DNA of 64,000 nt from Spiroplasma kunkelii CR2-3x (GTDB lineage Bacteria > Bacillota_I > Bacilli_A > Mycoplasmatales > Mycoplasmataceae), in assembly GCF_001274875.1 (NCBI RefSeq), contig NZ_CP010899.1:310001-374000 (forward strand), read 5' to 3'. The notes below the pieces were generated by a model. The model was not told the DNA's origin, ran no database searches, and worked only from the letters and a program-made list of their open reading frames with translations. Shown here piece by piece: positions 30,914 to 42,384 of this stretch (within the stretch, counting starts at the first letter, position 1; each line of letters begins with the position of its first letter). Made by a program: the position numbers and the translations under genes.

Positions 30914-31606
30914 ATGTTTTCAAGATTGACAAAAGATATAATTTTTTATTTAAAACGTGAAGAGTGAAAGTTTGCGTTAAATGAAGACAATTTTAAATAT
31001 AAACCACGCTTTGTCTTATACCGTTATCAGAAAAAGATGGGAACTGAGAATTTCCGTAATTTTAAATATTGAATTTTTAAACGTTGAATTTTAAAAAATT
31101 TTGCTTATACCCAAGATTTTATTCATCGGTTTTATAAATATCAACGAAAATTAGATTTAGTATTAACTGGTCGTGAACAAGAGTTTATTTATAATGTTGA
31201 AGAAGTTAATTTTACATTATGACGTTCCTTAAAAGTTTTACCAGTGGCATTTGATTTACAACCAAAGGAAAAGTGCCATTTTAAAAATAATGCTGTTAAT
31301 ATTCATCTTTTTACAACCCATAAAGATATTAAGTTTTTTTGTAAGGGTGTTTTATTAATTACTAATAAGCGCTTTATTATTGATGGTTTAGATAAGAATA
31401 ATAATAAGAAAGTAGTTCAGTTTAATTTAACAGATATTTCAAATGTTGAATTTATTGATATTGGTGTTAAAATTACGGTTGGAAAGCAAACTTATTTGAT
31501 TCGGGAAAATAATCATATGTTAATTTTAGCATTGCTTTATCGTTGCTTGGGACATAAGAAAGTTATCTTTGATCTTAAAAAAATACCACTAAATTTTAAG
31601 TTTTAA
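30914..31606 (+). CDS. Conserved hypothetical protein with PH-like strand pattern
   Basis: 230 aa; several TGA Trp codons. AAAGGTGATGGG precedes ATG 30914. The basic, aromatic-rich N-terminal half includes FKYKPRFVLYRYQKKMG. From about residue 150 a strand pattern resembles the bacterial PH-like fold: CKGVLLITNKRFIIDGLD, VVQFNLTDISNVEFIDIGVK. No membrane helix. I know no function; the PH-like reading is an impression from pattern only. Confidence 0.65.
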
Positions 31607-31629
31607 GATAGAAAGATGAGAAAGACAAA

Positions 31630-31884
31630 ATGATTTTAAAAAATGCGAAAATAATTTGTGAAGAAGAAGTAATTTCAAATCAATGAATTGAAATTAAAGA
31701 TAATAAAATTGTTAAAATTACAGCAGGTCATACTGATCAAAGAGGTTATGATTTATAACAAGCAATTATTATGCCTGGTTTTATTGACTGTCATGTGCAT
31801 GGTGGATATGGTGAAGATACTAAAAAAGGCACAATTGCTAGTTTTCAAAAATTTGCTCAAGCAAGAATTCTTGTAATTTATTAA
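31630..31884 (+). pseudogene. nagA: Truncated N-acetylglucosamine-6-phosphate deacetylase
   Basis: ATG 31630 gives LKNAKIICEEEVISNQWIEI, stop TAA 31756-31758, then in the same frame AIIMPGFIDCHVHGGYGEDT, the metal-binding HxH motif of NagA-type amidohydrolases. Coding sense ends at TAA 31882-31884, so about three quarters of the usual 380-residue enzyme is gone. The full enzyme deacetylates GlcNAc-6-P. Confidence 0.8.
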
Positions 31885-32640
31885 TAATTTTTTTATTTAA
31901 TCTTTTCATCAAATATTTTCCTTTCTTTAAAAAACATAATATTCCTTTATTGGTTAATATTTTGATATTTAGTAGATAATTTATTTTAGTATTTAATTAC
32001 TTCGCCGCCCGCTTCACTTTGGGGGTGAGAGGGGGAGGATAGAATATTTTGATATAGTTTAGCCCCCCGCGGAAATAAACAAAAAAAAGTTTACCCAGTT
32101 ATTAATTACGCTTCATCCATCCCTAGACAACTTTATACAAAAAAAATAACCTTTTGGAGTTCGAACCCTCTTGTTTTTTTTAGTGTCCGATATTGTTTTT
32201 TTCGGTTTAACAGCACTCTTTTTATGAAAACAAACCAAAAAATACATGCACTTACATTTCACAAGTGATTAATCTTGCCGAGAATTAAAGAAATGAATAG
32301 AATAGTAAATCCAATCGCTTTCACACTTTCTTTAAAGCTTCGTTCCATAGATGAGTTATCCATCTTTAAGCATCAAAATATTAAGTTTTAGTATTGCATT
32401 ATTCATCATATAGTACCTTTATTAAAAATGATATTATTAGTTGTTAAACCGAAAAAATATAATAAATCACAGAAAGGAAATTATAAAAATTAACTAATTT
32501 GTAGGGAAAAATAGGTTAATTTTTAATTTTAAAGATACTATCTGATGAATAATGCAAATAAAAATTCGCTCTAATAAGCTATTAATTTAATTTTTATTTA
32601 ATTACTTTATTTATATTTTTTATAAAACCTAAGCTTTTTT
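31885..32640. other. Gene-poor stretch with GC-rich patches and a tRNA-like scrap
   Basis: About 750 bases with no intact gene. It holds two unusually GC-rich patches (32004-32040, with GCCGCCCGCTTCAC and GGGGGTGAGAGGGGGAGG; and 32062-32074, GCCCCCCGCGG). A segment at 32152-32174 has an inverse complement matching a tRNA T-arm (GAGGGTTCGAAC). On the minus strand 32230-32400 scraps of coding sense such as a start-like MMNNAILKLNILMLK occur between stops. It is probably old decayed DNA. Confidence 0.4.
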
Positions 32641-32880
32641 ATTACTACCGTTGATAAAGCAGCGACTGGATTATTACACAAACACGAGAAATTAATCTTA
32701 GTTAAAAATGAATTGAAAGAAAATTTAATAATTTTAACAAAAACCTTTTTTGTTCAAAGAAATACTTTTTTTAGCAGAAGTATAACAATATCAGTAAGAA
32801 AAATTGGACCTAGTAATTATTCAAAAGAGTTTTTTATTAAAACTTTTTTTGAGTGATACAATTTAAGTACTATTTACTAA
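32641..32880 (+). pseudogene. Unidentified coding fragment
   Basis: Open for about 80 codons without a start codon: KAATGLLHKHEKLILVKNEL ... ITISVRKIGPSNYSKEFFIK ... to TAA 32878-32880. The frame is closed by TAA at 32623. It has protein-like composition but no recognised family. Confidence 0.25.
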
Positions 32881-32941
32881 CTAGATAATAATTAAAACAC
32901 GCTCTTAATTTTAAGATTTTTTTTGGGGGGTATGCTCTATA

Positions 32942-33535
32942 ACTGAAATTGAACAATTATTATCACAGTCATATGCTGAATGCGTTAATTATTTATTAAA
33001 AAAATATGGGCCAGTTGCAAAAGATTCATTTTCTGATTTTGGTTGTACTAAAAAGATAAGTGGAATCCCGCGGGGAAGTGAAGGATTATATATTCATCAT
33101 ATTGATGAAGATAAAGCAATTATGTTATCAACTCCGACATATGCAAAGAAAAATCCATTTGATTATCAAAAAGCTGATCATTTAGTCTATTGTAATTTAT
33201 TAGAACATTTATTTTTACATATTAAAATTGTTGAATATCCAAATCCAGTTCAAAATCCGGGTGAAACCTGTGGGCTAGGTGGAATCTATAATTATATTGT
33301 TCCTGAATTAAATGATATTTATAGTGGAATTGTTTATAAACAAGCTTGAAAACAAAAAGTGACAGAAATTATTTTGCCACTTAAAAATGATTATTTTAAA
33401 TGTATCAAACAACTAGTAAATCTTAATTTTGATTATGCTTTACTAAAATATTTTAATACTAAATATGGTTTGTGAAGTAGTGATAAAAATAAACAAATCT
33501 ATAAAAGATTGAAAAAACTAGGAGTAACAAGCTAA
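32942..33535 (+). CDS. HNH-endonuclease-like protein, start damaged or missing
   Basis: 197 codons from 32942 (TEIEQLLSQSYAECVNYLLK). There is no ATG in frame before 33122, too late for the domain. An ATG at 32932 lies in another frame behind a G6 run, so a frameshift at the start is likely. IPRGSEGLYIHHIDEDKAIM, YQKADHLVYCNLLEHLFLHI and a late tail resemble HNH nucleases (HH-x-D/E, N, H ligands). Two TGA Trp codons. An unusual start codon (ATT 32948) would make it intact. Possible remnant of a mobile element or a nuclease. Confidence 0.5.
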
Positions 33536-33556
33536 TATGTAAAACTTTAATAAATT

Positions 33557-33587
33557 AAAAAAACATCTCAAAAGAGATGTTTTTTTA
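33557..33587. terminator. Bidirectional terminator between the HNH-like gene and rpsD
   Basis: Stem AAAAAACATCTC / GAGATGTTTTTT with a 4-base loop, serving both converging genes. Confidence 0.8.
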
Positions 33588-34199
33588 AACTAAACGGTTG
33601 TATCATTCAACAATTAGTGCTTCATTAATATTACTATTTAGTTCTTCACGAAGAGGGAAACGAACATATGTTCCTGTCATTTTAGTTTTATCAAATTTAA
33701 CAAATTCTAATGTACTAACTTGACTATATAAACTTTCTAAAATCTTAACATTTTTTTGTGAACTTTCTTTTATACTAATCACATCACCAGGTTTACAATT
33801 ATACGATGGAATATCAACTTTCTTCCTATTAACAAGAATATGAGCGTGATTTACTAATTGACGAGCTCCTGCTCTTGTTTGTGATAGTCCCATACGATGT
33901 ACAATGTTATCTAAACGTGATTCTAACATAATTAAGAAGTTTGTTCCGGTAATTCCTTTCATTTTTTTTGATTTACTGTAAGTGTTACGAAATTGACGTT
34001 CTGTTAAACCATACATATAACAAACTTTTTGTTTTTCATGTAATTGTAATCCATAGTTTGATAATTTTGAACGACGTTGCCCATGTTGACCAGGTGGTGT
34101 TGTTCTTTTTTTCCCTTTTGAAAACTCTTTGTCGTTTTCTAAGATACTAAAACCATATCTTCTTGCTTTTTTAAATATACTTCCACGATAACGTGCCAT
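33585..34199 (-). CDS. rpsD: 30S ribosomal protein S4
   Basis: 204 aa on the minus strand; the last residues WYNRLV follow a TGA Trp codon. [29 protein letters not shown], the S4 RNA-binding domain [20 protein letters not shown] with [27 protein letters not shown] precedes the ATG. It nucleates 30S assembly. Divergent from ezrA, in the order rpsD-ezrA-thiI also found in Bacillus. Confidence 0.95.
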
Positions 34200-34204
34200 T
34201 AAAA

Positions 34205-34290
34205 AAACCTCCTATATATCATTATGACATACAAAAAGATTCATTGAATTGCTCTAATAAAGGAAGTTTTTTTGCTTCGCCCTAACAGCT
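34205..34290 (-). promoter_or_regulatory. Possible rpsD leader structure
   Basis: On the minus strand, upstream of the rpsD ribosome site, hairpins CCCTAGCTGTTAGGG and GAAGCAAAAAAACTTC lie close together. S4 represses its own mRNA through a leader structure in Bacillus and E. coli; whether this is one is inference. Confidence 0.3.
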
Positions 34291-34447
34291 AGGGTTACTT
34301 TAACATTAAATTTTAATTAATAAAAAACTAAGAACATTACTATGCAATTCTGCTGCTTCTCTGTGTGTTGTCTAGGAAATATTGTATAATAAAATTAAGG
34401 ATAATTCAATATTTTTTTCTAATTTTTAATGTAATATCTTTTGCAAG

Positions 34448-34456
34448 TGCTATAAT
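34448..34456 (+). promoter_or_regulatory. Extended -10 promoter for ezrA
   Basis: TGCTATAAT, an extended -10 element, 38 bases before the ezrA start. No good -35 is visible, which extended -10 promoters tolerate. Confidence 0.45.
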
Positions 34457-34493
34457 TCAATTGATATATAGTAATTATTGGGGGCTAGGCAAA

Positions 34494-36209
34494 ATGGAAA
34501 ATATTATTAATAATCCAATTAAATTAACATTACTAATTTTATTTTTTGTCTGCTTTTTACTATTAATAATAACATTAGTATTGTGAGGACAAAAGCGTTA
34601 TTTAAAAACAATTGAAATTAAAGTTTTACAAAAATTTGATATTTTAAAACGATTACCGTTAAAACATAAAATTTTTCGGATTTCTGAAATTGCTCGTTAT
34701 AATAATCGCTATGCAAAAGACTTGATTATCTGACGAACAAAGTATGAAATTATTTATGAGAAAAAATTAATAAGTTGTTTAGAAGTATTTCGTAAATTAT
34801 ATCAAATTAATAAAACAACATCCAAGAAAATATCGAAAGTAGCAGTACAAAAAATTATTCAGTTGTTAAAAGAATTAACTTTATTGGAAAAAGAAGCTCG
34901 TCGGTTATTAGATGAAATTAACAGCCAATTGCGAATTGAATTATTACAACGAGATTATATTTTGGCACATAAGAAAATGTTTAATTCATTGTTAGAAGAT
35001 GCAGTTAAATTGCAAATGAATGTATCTTTAGATTCTAAAAAAATTAGTGATTTTGAACGAAATATTGAAATTATGTTTGATGAATTTGAAGATTATTTAA
35101 CAGCGGGTGATTTTGTTAAAACAGAACAAATTTTATCCAATATTACTATTTCCTTAACTATTTTTGTTGAAATTTTAGACAATATTCCACAAATTAAAAC
35201 CTTGTTAACAAAAGTGGTTCCAAATAAACTTTCTTTATTAAAAGATAAATATGTTCTTTTCAATAAAGATGAAAGTAGTAATGATTTATTAAAGTATAGT
35301 TTTGATGAATTAACCCAAAAGATTGATGAAACTAAAATTTTAATTTCTAAATATATTGATAACTTGCAATATAAAAAAGCAACAAAGAAAACAATTGAAA
35401 TTATTAATCAAATTAGTGATTTTGATCAAAGTATTGAATATCAAAAAGCAATTATTTCATGTTTTAAAAAATATTATCAAGTTGTAATGGATTATATTAA
35501 TAAAATTGAACGGAGTTTTAATGCAATTTCTCGACAAATTGAGGCATTACGTAGTTCATCAACATTAACGGCACATGAAGAAGGCATTTATCGTGAAGCA
35601 ATGGGAAAAACAAAGGATTTAACGCATGATACCAACCGCTTAGTCTTAGAAATTAATCGTAATGGTCGCGATTATGTTAATTTTAATCAAAAATTAGTAC
35701 ATTTATTAGAAAATGCTGTTGTAACCCAAGAAGCATTAGAAAATGTTGTAAAGATTATTGAAAAAAGTAATTTTGCAGAAACTGAAATTCGAAAAACAAT
35801 TCATTTGTTAGAAGTGGTTTTATTACAAGCTGAAGTTCGCTTAAATCAATTACAATATAAAAAATTATTAACAAAATATGAAAAAGAAATTAGCAATTAT
35901 CGACAATCCTTGGAAAAAATTAAACGAATATCATTTGATGTTAATAATCCTAGTGAAGTTGATGAAGTAACAGGTAAACTAAATCGCCTGAAAACAGAAG
36001 TTTTAAAATTGTTTGAAAAAATTAAAAATAATATTTTATTAGATTTATTATCACAAGAAACATTAGTTTATGCACAAAAATTTATTTTAACAAATGATGA
36101 TGTTGATGACCAGTTACGTAATGCTCAGATTGCTTATCGCGATGGTGATTATGATGGCTCATTATTTTTAGCGTTAAAAATTATTAATGAAGAACAAGGA
36201 AAAATATAG
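34494..36209 (+). CDS. ezrA: EzrA-like septation ring regulator
   Basis: 571 aa from ATG 34494. One N-terminal membrane helix (residues about 8-28) is followed by a long, Leu/Lys/Glu-rich coiled-coil body with four or more spectrin-like helical stretches; length matches Bacillus EzrA (about 562). TGA Trp codons lie early. Position between rpsD and thiI is the same as in Bacillus, which supports the call more than sequence similarity does. In walled bacteria EzrA limits FtsZ ring formation; in a helical wall-less cell it may link FtsZ or cytoskeleton to the membrane. Confidence 0.75.
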
Positions 36210-36224
36210 AAAATGGAGTATAAA

Positions 36225-37424
36225 ATGAATTTTGATGTAATATTAATTCGTTATGGAGAATTAACAACCAAAGGGAAAAACCGTAATAATTTTACAAGAG
36301 TTTTAGTTAATAATATTAAAATAAAATTAACAGGATATGAAAATCAATATCAAATTAAAAAAGAATTTGATCGTTTATTTATTGAACTATTAGATGCAAC
36401 GCTTAGTATGGAAATTGTTAACATTGTTAAAAATGTTTTTGGTTCATCATCGTTATCATTAGCCAAAAAAGTTGCTTGTGATTTATCAGAGATTGCTAAT
36501 TGTGCAATTAATATTGTAAATTATTATCAACCATCAACTTTTAAATTAGAAGTGCGCCGAAATGATAAGACTTTTCCACTGACATCAACGGAAATTAAGC
36601 AACAATTAGCACCAAAAATATTACAACAAACAAAGGTTAAAGTTGATGTTCATCAACCAGTTTTGCAAATTGATGTTGAAGTACGCCGAACATTTACATA
36701 TGTTTTTGTTAATAAAATTAAAACAATTGGTGGTTTACCATTTGGAATATCTGGACGAGGATTAGTAATGTTATCAGGAGGAATTGATTCACCAGTTGCA
36801 GCTTTTTTAACAATGAAACGGGGAATGAATATTGAATATTTACATTTTGCAACACCGCCACATACGACAGAAGAAGCATTACAAAAGGTTAAAACTTTAG
36901 TTCAAAAATTAAATTATTATGCTATTCAAAATCAGCAACGATTGCATGTGGTTAATTTTTCAATGTTACAACATGAATTAATACATATTCCTGATGATAG
37001 TTATCGAATTATTATTATGCGAAGAATGTTTTATCGTATTGCTAATTTATTAGCTAAAGATTTAAAATGTCAGGCAATTATTACTGGAGAATCATTAGGA
37101 CAAGTTGCTTCTCAAACAATTGAAAGTATTAATACAATCAATGATGTTTCTACATTGCCGATTTTGCGGCCAGTATTGTGTTTTGATAAAAATGAAATTA
37201 TTGATATTGCAAAACAAATTGATACTTATCAAACATCAATTTTACCGTTTGAAGATTGTTGTAGTTTATTTGTTCCAATGAATCCTGTTACAAAACCACG
37301 TTTAAAACAAGCAGAATTTCAAGAAAATAATTTAATGTGAACAGAAATTATTGATGTTATAATTAAAAAAAATATAACAACATATGTGGTTGGTAAGGAT
37401 GTGATTTATGAAGAAGAAAACTAG
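36225..37424 (+). CDS. thiI: tRNA 4-thiouridine synthase ThiI
   Basis: 399 aa from ATG 36225 (GGAG six bases before; ATG 36213 possible). N-terminal ferredoxin-like and THUMP domains (LIRYGELTTKGKNRNNF), PP-loop ATP site LSGGIDSPVAAFL (S184), ITGESLGQVASQT and the C-terminal DCCSLFVP. There is no rhodanese domain, as in Bacillus. TGA 37338-37340 is Trp. It sulfurates tRNA U8. Confidence 0.93.
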
Positions 37425-37596
37425 TTTTTTTCAAAAAAAGAAAGAAGTAGCAAAACAATTAGTTAATGAATTTGAATTACAAAAAGCAGAACAATCACAA
37501 ACAAACTTATTAGAAGAAACAATATTAATTGATGAAGAATTTTCAATTATTCGTGATGTTAAAGATGAAAATATTAAAATAATATATGAATTATAA
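37408..37596 (+). CDS. Small basic/acidic hypothetical protein
   Basis: 62 aa overlapping the last 17 bases of thiI; AAGGAT is seven bases before the ATG. A strongly basic start (MKKKTSFFQKKKEVAKQ) is followed by an acidic second half (EETILIDEEFSIIRDVKDEN). No membrane segment. The placement and ribosome site favour a real gene; function unknown. Confidence 0.5.
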   Translation: MKKKTSFFQKKKEVAKQLVNEFELQKAEQSQTNLLEETILIDEEFSIIRDVKDENIKIIYEL

Positions 37597-37684
37597 TTAT
37601 TATTATTGCAATTAAATTATAAAATTAGGCCATAATTGTGGTTTTTATTTTTTTTCGCTACAATGATAGAAGAGTGAGGTAGCA

Positions 37685-40600
37685 ATGATGACAATTCCCC
37701 ATTTAAATGTTCGAACAAGTTATAGTTTATTATCATCTTTAATTACTTTTGATAAATATTTTAATTATGCTATGACAACTAATTTATCATCATTGGCAAT
37801 TTGTGATAATAATATGTTTGGCGTTTATGAATTTTGTCAGCTTTGTCAAAAAAATAAAATTAAACCAATTATTGGCTTAAATGTTATTATTTTATTGAAT
37901 GATATTCCTTATAATATGAATTTATTTGCTCGTAATCAAAATGGTTATTTTAATTTAGTTGAAATTTCATCTTTAATAATGATTAATACTGAAAATAAGC
38001 AAAATGTAACATTAGAGGAAATTAGTAATTTTTTAACAACAGATGTTAAGATTATTATTAATTATACAACAGATAATTATCAACCTGAGTTATATCAAAC
38101 GCTAAGAAAAATTTTAAAAGTTGGAACGGATTTATATTTAGGTATTAATAATGGGAATTTATTGTTGTTAGAATCGTTGCAAGCATTAGTTGCAAATGAA
38201 CAAATTATTTGAAATAATAAAGTACAATATTTTACAAGTGAAGATTTTACTGCTTATAAAGTTGTTGATACAATTAAAACACAAACTTTATTTAAAGAAA
38301 GTAAGATGAAAGATTTATATGGTTGAGTTCCCCCCCCACCCCTTTATCAACAATATTTTGACAATATTAAAACATTTATTACGACAATTGATGTTTTTCC
38401 CTTGCATAAAGGTACTATTTTTGATAATTTATTACGTTATCCAACCCCAGAAGGGAAGACCGCACAACATTTTTTACAAGAAATTTGTCAAACAGCCTTA
38501 AAACAAAAAAAAATTAATGGTTCTAAAACAACATATCTGCAACGATTAACTTATGAATTAACGGTGATTAATAAAATGGGTTTTAATGATTATTTTTTAA
38601 TTGTATGAGATTATGTTCGTTATGCAAAACAACAAAATATTTTTGTTGGTCCTGGCCGCGGTAGTGCTGCTGGTAGTCTTGTCAGTTATTTATTAAATAT
38701 TACAACAATTGATCCAATTGCTTATAATTTACTTTTTGAGCGATTTTTAAATCCAGAGAGAAAAAGTTTACCAGATATTGATATTGATTTTGAAGATGAT
38801 AAACGAGAAATGGTTATTGAATATTTATTTGAAAAATATGGTAGTGAACATGTTGCTCATATTATTACTTTCCAGACAATTGGGATGAAAATGGCAATTC
38901 GAGATATTTGTCGAATTTTTGATATCTCAATTGAAGAAGCAGATAAAATGAGCAAAGCAGTTCAATTAGAATATAATTATCATTATGAAGAAGCAATTAA
39001 TGCTAATATTATTTTTGAAATTTATCAGAAGAAATACCCCCAAGTGTTTTTGCATTTAAAAAAAATTATTGGTTTACCACGTCAAACAGGGACCCATGCA
39101 GCAGGTGTTGTTTTAACACAACAACGCTTACAAACAATTATTCCAATTAAAGAAGGCTATAATCGAATTTATCAAACACAATATTCAATGAATTATTTAG
39201 AAGAATTGGGAATTATAAAAATGGATTTATTAGGATTACGAAATTTAACAATTTTACATGATGTGATTGATAATATTTACCAAGAAACAAAAGTAAAATT
39301 AGATGTTTACACCTTACCATTAAATGACCAAAAAACTTATCAATTATTAGCGCAAGGGGATACAAAAGGGATTTTTCAATTAGAATCACCAGGGATGACA
39401 AAGGTTTTAGTTGATATGGTTCCAAACCAATTAGAAGATATTGTTGCAACCTCTTCGTTATATCGTCCTGGTCCACAAGATAATATTCCTTTGTTTATTA
39501 AACGAAAAAAAAAATTGGCAAAAGTTACCTATATTGATGAACGTCTAGCTGAAATTTTAGCACCAACTTATGGTATTATTGTTTATCAAGAGCAAGTTAT
39601 GCTAATTGCTCAAAAAGTTGCTAATTTTTCACTAGCTAAAGCTGATGTGCTTCGTCGTGCAATGGGGAAAAAAGATGCATCAATTATGAGCCAAATGAAA
39701 ACTGAATTTATTGAAGATGCTGTTAAAAATCATTATTTTGAAAAAATAGCACAAGAAATTTGAGAATTAATTTATAAATTTGCTTCCTATGGGTTTAATC
39801 GGAGCCATGCAGTTGCATATTCATTGTTAGGTTATCAAATGGCCTATTTAAAAGCAAATTATCCTTCCCAGTTTTTAGCTAGTTTATTGACACATGTTAT
39901 TGGGGATGAACATAAAACAAATGATTATATTGCTTTAGCAAAAAAGAATCATTTAACAATTGTGCCACCAAATATTAATGCTCCATATCGACAGTATCAT
40001 ACAATTGATAATCAAATTTGTGTTCCATTATTAATTATTAAACAAATTGGTTTTGCTTTTTTTAATAAAATTGCCCAAGAGTATCAAACTAATGGGATGT
40101 TTATGGATTTATATGATTTGTTTATTCGTTTATATAAGAAAGGCTTAAATAGAAAAACTTATGAGGCATTATGTTTTTCTGGAGCATTAGATGTTTTTAA
40201 GCTGAACCGGATTACCTTATTTAATAATTACCACCGGATTCTTACTTATATTGAGTTGATTAAAACGCAAGAAGAGAATGAAAATTTAATTGTTGATTTT
40301 TCATTAGCTGAAAAACCAAAACTAGTAATAGAACCAAACGATGAAGTTATATGTCTAGAAAAAGAATATGGATTTTTAGGATTTTATTTATCTAATCATC
40401 CATTAAAATATATTCGTGAAAAAGCAGGGTACCAAGATAAAACAACATTAATTAGTAATTTGCGTTTAAGTTTAGGATCAACAAATATTTTAGTTCTCGT
40501 GAAGCGAGTAAAAGTAATTACTGATAAAAACAACAATAAAATGGCATTCTTAGATTGTTATGATGAAAGTGACGAAATTAGTATTACTGTTTTTTCTGGT

Positions 40601-40729
40601 ATTTATAAAGATTATGCTAATTTGTTAAAAACTAATAATGTCTTATTATTAAATATTAAGTTAGGAACATATAATAATAAAATTAATGGAATTATTAATC
40701 GCATTAAATTTATTAGTGGGGAACAATAA
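37685..40729 (+). CDS. dnaE: DNA polymerase III alpha subunit (DnaE type)
   Basis: 1014 aa. The N-terminal PHP domain (HLNVRTSYSLLSSLITFDKY) has lost several metal ligands. The polymerase core keeps VGPGRGSAAGSLVSYLL, the catalytic LPDIDIDFEDDKR, the HAAGVVL finger and SSLYRPGPQDNIP. The tandem helix-hairpin and OB regions follow (LGFYLSNHPL; ILVLVKRVKVI). Several TGA Trp codons. GAGGTAGCA precedes ATG 37685. A homopolymeric C8-A-C4 tract lies at 38330-38342 inside the frame (WVPPPP). It is the second replicative polymerase beside PolC in low-GC Gram-positive relatives. Confidence 0.92.
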
Positions 40730-41385
40730 TAAATTTTATTGAAGTTATTGCAAGAAAATACGAAGAATGCCAAATTATTGAACAAGCTGGAAATATTGAC
40801 CGAATTGAATTATGTGCTGATTTATCGCGCGGAGGGTTAACACCATCTTATGCAGTTATTCAAGAATGTACTGAACGAATTAAAGTTTCTATTCGGGTAA
40901 TGGTTCGTCACCGTGATGCTGATTTTTATTGTTCGGCTAATGAATATTTTCAACTTAAAAAATATATTTCTTATATTAAAATAACAAAGGCAGAAGGTAT
41001 TGTGGTCGGTATTTTAACACCTACGCATCAAATTGATTTATTACGAATGAAAGAATTAATTTCCTTAGCATATCCATTATCAATTATTTTTCACAGAGCT
41101 TTTGATTTAATTGAAGATAAAATTACTGCTATTCAACAATTAGTTTAATTAGGAATTATCATAGTTTTAACCCAAGGTGGAATAACTCCAATTATGAAAA
41201 ATTTAGTAACTTTACAAAGTCTTCGGAATTATGGTGTTCAAATTCAAGGAGGTAGTAGTATTAATTTGATTAATTATCGCGAAATTAGTCATTATTGTGA
41301 TGCGTTTCATCTTGGCAGTGCTGTGCATTATGACGGGACTTGAAATACTGTCCTTGATATAGTAAAACTTCAACAATTAAAATAG
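40729..41385 (+). pseudogene. cutC: Broken CutC-family protein
   Basis: The frame begins with ATA (40729-40731) where ATG is expected, giving NFIEVIARKYEECQIIEQAG, then RIELCADLSRGGLTPSYAVI, VSIRVMVRHR and FHRAFDLI, a TAA at 41146-41148, and on in the same frame VLTQGGITPIM, GGSSINLINY and CDAFHLGSAVHYDG to TAG 41383-41385. CutC is a TIM-barrel protein of uncertain role, once called a copper homeostasis protein. The lost start and internal stop mark it as inactive. Confidence 0.85.
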
Positions 41386-41401
41386 GAAAATTTTTAATTA
41401 A

Positions 41402-42372
41402 TTAAAAAACATACTTGAAAAAATTAATATCTTTTCTCACAAAATAAAAATTATTTTTCCAGAAGAAAATTCTGAACGAATTCAAACAGTAGCGAAACAA
41501 TTAATTAGTACAAATATTACGCCAATTCTTGTTTTTGCAACACGAGCAGAAGTTCCTACAACAATTAATGAATTACAAAAGGAAGTTATTGTTTCTGAAG
41601 AGCAAAATGAAACAGAATTAGCAGAATATTTTGTTAAATTACGAAAAGGAAAAATTTTATTATCAGAAGCTAAATAATTAGTTCGTGAATGTAATTATTT
41701 AGCAATTTTATGAGTTAAAAAAGGTCTTGCTGATGGAATGGTTGGTGAAATTATTTATGATACAAAAGATATTATTGGTCCAGCATTGCGAATTATTAAA
41801 GCAAAACCAAGTGTAAAATTAGTTTCATCGTTTTTTTAATGGTTCGGAATAATGAACGTTATATTTTTACTGATTGTGCTTTGAATTTTGAACCACCGGC
41901 TGAGGAATTAGCAGATATTGCTTATTTAGAATATGAATCTAGTCATTTTTTTGATTTTCAAAAGCCAAACATGGCATTATTATCTTTTTCAGCAAAAGGT
42001 TCAGGGCATGGGACTTCTGTTGATAAAGTCCGTACTCCTTTATGAACTTGTCCAAGCAAAGAATTTAAAAAATTGTTCTGTTGATGGTGAGTTTCAATTT
42101 GATACCGCGTGAGATGATGCTATTCGTAATAAAAAAGCGCCGTCATTAGTCTTAAAAGCACCTGTTGATATTTTTGTTTTTCCAAATTTGGATGCGGTAA
42201 ACATTGGACATTAAAATTTCTCAACGATTAAGGAGATTTGAAGAAATTGGTCCAATTGTTATTGGATTAGACCCCCCCAGTTAATGATTTATCACTTGGT
42301 GCTACTATTAATGATATTTACAATACTGTTTTAGTGACACCATATTTATGTATATATAAATCAAATGATTAG
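41402..42372 (+). pseudogene. pta: Broken phosphate acetyltransferase
   Basis: Coding sense begins without ATG (LKNILEKINIFSHKIKIIFP, then EENSERIQTVAKQL). It is broken by TAA 41677-41679, a shift and TAA near 41839, a shift near 42040, a stop after NIGH near 42212, and more. Recognisable Pta parts: KKGLADGMVGE, YIFTDCALNFEPPAEELADIA, FSAKGSGHGTSVDKVR, FDTAWDDAIRNKKAPSL, PNLDAVNIG. At least four lesions. It stands 12 bases before intact ackA, its pathway partner. Confidence 0.88.
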
Positions 42373-42384
42373 AAAGGAAAAAAA

